In this document: piece by piece, positions 42,897 to 46,936 of the stretch
Layout of the letters: the number at the start of each line of letters is the position of its first letter
Position numbering within the stretch: the first letter of the stretch is position 1
DNA from: an uncultured Prevotellaceae bacterium
Lineage (GTDB): Bacteria > Bacteroidota > Bacteroidia > Bacteroidales > Muribaculaceae
Direction: 5' to 3'
Assembly (NCBI GenBank): GCA_900322135.1
Contig: ONYP01000039.1
Span: 1-46,936, forward strand
Length of the DNA stretch: 46,936 nt
Notes under the pieces: model-generated
Told to the model about the DNA's origin: nothing
What the model saw: only the letters and a program-made list of their open reading frames with translations
The model's database searches: none
Made by a program: the position numbers and the translations under genes

Positions 42897-44390
42897 ATGG
42901 CTAACCTAAAATCACTGCTAAAAGACACTGCCATCTACGGCTTGAGCAGCATCATCGGGCGTTTCCTGAACTACCTGCTCGTGCCCCTATACACCGCCAA
43001 ACTGTCGGCCGCCTCGGGTGGCTATGGCGTCATCACCAACATCTATGCCTATGTGGCTCTGCTGCTGGTCATCTTGACCTACGGCATGGAGACCACCTTC
43101 TTCCGCTTTGCCAACAAGAGCGAGGAGAACCCCAACACCGTCTACAGCACCACACTCATCAGCGTGGGCTCCACCTCGTTGCTGTTCGTGCTGCTCGTGC
43201 TCGCTTTCCTGCCCGGCTTGTCAAGCTGGATGGGCTACGAAGCCCATCCCGAGTATGTCTGGGTGATGGCGGCTGTGGTGGCACTGGACGCGTTCCAGTG
43301 CATCCCGTTCGCCTACCTGCGTTACCAGGGCCGTCCATGGAAGTTCGCCGCCCTCAAGCTGCTGTTCATCTTCCTGAACATCGGGCTTAACCTGCTCTAC
43401 TTCGTCGGGTTGCCAGCCCTGTACAAGAGCCACCCCGACATCGTCGGCAAGATTTACGACCCCAGCGTGGGCGTGGGTTACGCCTTCTTCATCAACCTGT
43501 TCTGCACGGGCCTGATAACCTTCTTCTTCTGGAAAGAGCTGGTGGGTATCAAGTACAAGTTTGACTGGTCGCTGTTGAAGCGCATGCTCAAGTATGCCTG
43601 GCCCATCCTGGTGCTGGGCATCGCCGGCATCCTGAACCAGACCTTCGACAAGATGATGTTCCCCAAAATCTATCATCAAGCCGACATGCAATCGCAGCTG
43701 GGCATCTATGGCGCCGCCGTCAAGATAGCCATGATCATGGCGCTCATCACCCAAGCCTTCCGCTACGCCTACGAGCCCTTTGTCTTCAGCAAGGAGAAGG
43801 AGAAAGACAGCCACGAGACCTATGCCAAGGCAATGCGCTACTTCATCATCTTCACCCTGCTGGCCTTCCTGGCAGTGATGGCGTGGATTGACCTGTTCAA
43901 GTATATCATTGCCCCTGATTACTGGTCGGGCCTCAAGGTCGTGCCCATCGTCATGGCAGCCGAAATCATGATGGGCATCTACTTCAACCTGTCGTTCTGG
44001 TACAAGTTGATTGACAAGACCATCTGGGGCGCATATTTCTCGGGCATCGGCTGTGCAGTGCTCATCCTCGTGAACATCCTGTTCGTGCCCAAGTTCGGCT
44101 ACATGGCATGCGCTTGGGCCGGCTTTGCGGGCTACGGCACCGCGATGGTGCTGAGTTACTTTGTGGGGCAGAAGTACAATCCCATTAAGTACCCGCTGCG
44201 CGACATCCTGCTCTACACCGTCGTGGCCGGCATCCTGTTCGCCGCCATGATGCTGCCCATCGAGAACATGTGGCTCGCGCTGGCCTACCGCACAGTGCTG
44301 CTGTTGCTGTTCGCCGGCCTCATCTACCGCAGGGAGCACCTGGGACCGATGCTGGCCAAACTGCCCGTCGTCGGCCGCTTCTTCAAGTAA
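42897..44390 (+). CDS. Polysaccharide/oligosaccharide flippase (MATE-like, Wzx type)
   Basis: The 497-residue protein has about 12-14 hydrophobic segments, an N-terminal LKDTAIYGLSSIIGRFLNYL start typical of MATE/Wzx flippases, and conserved helices such as YAWPILVLGIAGILNQ. It should move lipid-linked sugars across the inner membrane. In many Bacteroidales the gene after ruvB has this fold and name, consistent with what is seen here. Substrate is unknown. Confidence 0.9.
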   Translation: MANLKSLLKDTAIYGLSSIIGRFLNYLLVPLYTAKLSAASGGYGVITNIYAYVALLLVILTYGMETTFFRFANKSEENPNTVYSTTLISVGSTSLLFVLLVLAFLPGLSSWMGYEAHPEYVWVMAAVVALDAFQCIPFAYLRYQGRPWKFAALKLLFIFLNIGLNLLYFVGLPALYKSHPDIVGKIYDPSVGVGYAFFINLFCTGLITFFFWKELVGIKYKFDWSLLKRMLKYAWPILVLGIAGILNQTFDKMMFPKIYHQADMQSQLGIYGAAVKIAMIMALITQAFRYAYEPFVFSKEKEKDSHETYAKAMRYFIIFTLLAFLAVMAWIDLFKYIIAPDYWSGLKVVPIVMAAEIMMGIYFNLSFWYKLIDKTIWGAYFSGIGCAVLILVNILFVPKFGYMACAWAGFAGYGTAMVLSYFVGQKYNPIKYPLRDILLYTVVAGILFAAMMLPIENMWLALAYRTVLLLLFAGLIYRREHLGPMLAKLPVVGRFFK

Positions 44391-44413
44391 ACAACGACAA
44401 ACGGAAAAAAACG

Positions 44414-44447
44414 ACGCCCCGGCATTCATCGCAGAGTGCCAGGGCGT
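44414..44447. terminator. Convergent terminator between the flippase and the OB/dockerin protein
   Basis: ACGCCC-C-GGCA (44414-44424) pairs with TGCC-A-GGGCGT (44437-44447). It is preceded by an A-run and followed by TGGTT, so it may serve both strands. Confidence 0.65.
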
Positions 44448-44470
44448 TGGTTATACCGTGTTCGGTCCGG

Positions 44471-46936
44471 TTAGTGGGTGATGATGTGGTCGATGATGCA
44501 GTTCACATCGGCCAGGGTCACCTCGCCGTCGCCGTTCACATCATAGGGATTGTCGGGCACATCACCCGAACCGTGGCGCACAATCCTGACGGGGTAGAGT
44601 TCCATTTCGCCCTTGTAGACACTCAGGAAACCCCACACATCGTAGGTCGCATCGGGGTCAAAGCCCTCGGCCAGCCATGCGGTGTCCAGCCTTGTCGCAG
44701 CGACACCCAGAATCTCGGCGAGTTCAGCATTCACATCGGCGATGTTCACCTCGCCATCGCGGTTCACATCACAGGGGTCATACGCCCCACCTTCAATCCC
44801 GCAGTCGAACTTGTCAAACAAACGGATTAAGCCTGTCCCGTCATCGATATAGGCATTGCCGTCGTCACCGATGACAATTTTCACATCCAGGAAACAGAAA
44901 TAGCGGTATATCATATCCTGGCTAATCTCCTCGACGGGCATCTCCTCGGGCTCAACGGGATCGGTCTCGCCGACTTTCTCCCATTCTCCCACGGGAAGGA
45001 GTTGGACATTGCCCTGATAAAGCGACCATTTAACGCTTCCCTGGATGAGGTCACCGTTCTCAAAGGGGCCGCCAACCTGGCCGTACATCACGCCGTACTC
45101 ACCACAGGAGTCCTTCACATAGAGGTAGTTTCCATGCTGGTAAATCACCGTCAACGGGCAAATGAACGGCACCACCTGTCCTTGGGGATACTCCTGCAGT
45201 TCACTGATGCAGCACACGCCGGGGGGAGGCGGAATGATAGCGCCCATGTCGATAATCATCAACTGGTAGACGGTATTGGTGCTACCATAGGAGGTGATGA
45301 CACCTGTCAAGTCCAAATATGTATCGGGATCCACCGGATAGGGCAACTGCGGATAATAGGGAATACTGTGGCCTTCATCGTCAATAATCAACCTGTTGTC
45401 ATAGTCGATGCGCACATGCTTGAGCATCACCAGATGAGCCCATCGGTCATGCCCCACATCGGTCAAGTTGATGACTTCGGGTTCCAGCAACACATGGTCG
45501 ACGGCGGGTTGGAAGCCTGAGGGATTGCCGAGTTCGGGTTCGCCGCTCCAGGTCTTCTTGATGCCACCCCATCCTGGCGGGATGACATCACCGGTGTTGT
45601 AGGTCTGGCCCGTGGGACCGTAAACCAGACCGTAACCGCAATCATCCTTCAGATACAGGTAATTGTTATACTGATAGACGACAACCGCATTGTGGCTGAA
45701 GACAATGGGCGTGTTATCGGGGACGGAGCCCAGCGTGCACAAGCCCAAATCAGGGTAAGGGCCGATGCCGTGCAGGTCGACGGGCAGTAACTGGTAGATG
45801 ATATTATCCCGGCCATAGGAGCCCACAACGGCATAAACCTCATAGGAGGAACTCAGGTCGTAGGGGGCCGACACACCCATCGACTCGAAGTAGACGGCGC
45901 AGGTGTTGCCTTGCTCGTCGGTGAGCGTGTAATTGTTGCCGTCCATGCTGAAGGTCGCTTTGTCGAGATGCACATAGTGGGCAAACAGGTCGTGACCCAC
46001 CTGGTCGGCAGTGATTTCCAAGGGCCTGACGGGCTCGTTGCCGATGGCGGGGAGCATACCCTGAGGATTGGTGAACTCGGGCTCGCCGTTATAGGTTGTC
46101 TTAGTGACAACAAATCCGCCGGGGATGATGTCGCCGTTGACATAGACCTGCCCGCAGTCGCCGTAAATCAGGGCGCAGCCCGTCTCATCAGTAATGAACA
46201 GGCGACGCCCATGCTGGGCCAGCACCTTCACTGGATGGGTGAAGCGAACGGTCTGGTCATCGGACTGGGTCACGGCCTCGGCGATAGAACCCACATCACC
46301 GGCCTGGCCGAACGCATATTCGGCAACCACCACATCGCTTGTCTCACCGTCAAGGACGGCGACAGCCTTGACCGTGGCATCGCTGTCCAGGGTGAAGGGC
46401 GCGGTGTACTCGGGCGACTCGGCAGTGGGTGTGCTGCCGTTCACGGTGTAATGGATGGTGGCGTCCTCGGTCGGGCAGGACATGCTCACCTCGATGGGCT
46501 CGTAGTAAGTGCCGCTGGGCGGAGTGATGACGGGATTCAGGAGCGTGCCCTCGCAGTCATAGGTGACCTTGATCGATGTGATGCGCACCTGGTACTTCAT
46601 AGCGGTGAAGGTTACACACGTCGCACGGCCTGACCAAACGCCCAGGTTGTTCTCCCAGGAGTAATCGCCAGTGTCGGCCACAAAGCCGGCAGGGCCGTAC
46701 TGCACATCACCCGCAGCGGTGCAGGTGAACTCAATCCGGGTCAGGTCACCCACCTCGGAGCAGATGGTGATGGTCTGGCCCTTGTAGACGCGGTATTGCG
46801 AAGTGTTGACCAAGCCGTTGCTGATTGCGACGGAAATATCGTCTTTGAAAATCTGAACGGGACCAGCAGCACCGGTACTGTTACCCACATCCCCCTCGGC
46901 GGGACTGAAGGTCACATCACAGGCGAGCGCAGCACC
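44471..46936 (-). CDS. Large exported protein with CHB_HEX, OB-like and dockerin-like repeats (N-terminus cut off)
   Basis: The frame is open to the window end, so the N-terminus is missing. Order, counted from the first Met in the window: a beta-rich domain (residues 1-120), a chitobiase C-terminal-like domain (ITPPSGTYYEPIEVSMSC, about 121-200), then three repeats of an OB-like pair marked by VLAQHGRRLFITDETG, VVYQYNNYLYLKDDCG and VIYQHGNYLYVKDSCG. A dockerin-type calcium-binding repeat, DVNRDGEVNIADVN, sits inside the third repeat (about 694), and another, DVNGDGEVTLADVN, is the C-terminal end. Secretion and protein-protein or carbohydrate contact are inferred. No catalytic motif is visible in this part. 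Confidence 0.85.
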   Translation of the reverse strand, partial: GAALACDVTFSPAEGDVGNSTGAAGPVQIFKDDISVAISNGLVNTSQYRVYKGQTITICSEVGDLTRIEFTCTAAGDVQYGPAGFVADTGDYSWENNLGVWSGRATCVTFTAMKYQVRITSIKVTYDCEGTLLNPVITPPSGTYYEPIEVSMSCPTEDATIHYTVNGSTPTAESPEYTAPFTLDSDATVKAVAVLDGETSDVVVAEYAFGQAGDVGSIAEAVTQSDDQTVRFTHPVKVLAQHGRRLFITDETGCALIYGDCGQVYVNGDIIPGGFVVTKTTYNGEPEFTNPQGMLPAIGNEPVRPLEITADQVGHDLFAHYVHLDKATFSMDGNNYTLTDEQGNTCAVYFESMGVSAPYDLSSSYEVYAVVGSYGRDNIIYQLLPVDLHGIGPYPDLGLCTLGSVPDNTPIVFSHNAVVVYQYNNYLYLKDDCGYGLVYGPTGQTYNTGDVIPPGWGGIKKTWSGEPELGNPSGFQPAVDHVLLEPEVINLTDVGHDRWAHLVMLKHVRIDYDNRLIIDDEGHSIPYYPQLPYPVDPDTYLDLTGVITSYGSTNTVYQLMIIDMGAIIPPPPGVCCISELQEYPQGQVVPFICPLTVIYQHGNYLYVKDSCGEYGVMYGQVGGPFENGDLIQGSVKWSLYQGNVQLLPVGEWEKVGETDPVEPEEMPVEEISQDMIYRYFCFLDVKIVIGDDGNAYIDDGTGLIRLFDKFDCGIEGGAYDPCDVNRDGEVNIADVNAELAEILGVAATRLDTAWLAEGFDPDATYDVWGFLSVYKGEMELYPVRIVRHGSGDVPDNPYDVNGDGEVTLADVNCIIDHIITH

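Overview
The window looks like a Bacteroidales chromosome (Bacteroidota; a Muribaculaceae- or Prevotellaceae-like member is my inference). The evidence is the recurring TAnnTTTG -7 promoter box with no Shine-Dalgarno signal, family-specific secreted proteins ending in an LMGQR..GIYIHNGQKIVVR-like tail, a 476-residue LepB, and gene orders (YceD-rpmF-fabH-era-der; acyltransferase-EBP-lptE-TPR-secG) that I know from that order. Most genes are moderately GC-rich. The first 6 kb and the longer gaps are AT-richer.

Layout: 1-5.9 kb holds a small orphan ORF and four tandem secreted paralogs that share a REGVKW motif; the last is a three-module fusion. 6-8.4 kb holds an acyl-CoA ligase and a small lipoprotein. 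8.5-14.2 kb holds nagB facing away from surE-gltX-outer-membrane protein-waaA. 14.3-18.6 kb holds yceD-rpmF-fabH-era-der. 18.6-21.4 kb holds a promoter-rich gap, a coiled-coil exported protein, a Cys-motif/TM/carboxypeptidase-regulatory-like protein and a CAU-anticodon tRNA. 21.4-25.8 kb holds lepB-wbqC-like on the minus strand, then PH-domain, SpoU methylase and unknown membrane protein genes on the plus strand. 25.9-29.1 kb holds rsmA-mgtE-nadE on the minus strand. 29.2-36.1 kb is mostly cell-envelope genes, including a putative sigma-54-type activator, lptE and a secG whose N-terminus appears broken. 36.1-38.3 kb is a prolyl oligopeptidase. 38.3-39.2 kb is a four-helix-bundle gene lying between 9-bp repeat arrays. 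39.2-44.4 kb holds a UvrA2-like ATPase, ruvB and a polysaccharide flippase. The right edge carries a large exported protein, cut off by the window, with OB-like repeats and dockerin-like repeats.

Most of the window is housekeeping: envelope biogenesis (waaA, fabH, lptE, secG, lepB, acyltransferase, flippase), translation (gltX, rpmF, der, era, rsmA, tRNA) and DNA repair. The parts that go beyond routine annotation are the REGVKW paralog array with an inverted repeat straddling each promoter, the repeat-flanked four-helix-bundle cassette, a 35-bp duplication of the yceD start region, an 18-bp duplication inside overlapping divergent promoters, the frameshifting gap in secG, and a dockerin-like repeat placed inside an OB-like domain. 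All assignments rest on reading the sequence; no database search was run.
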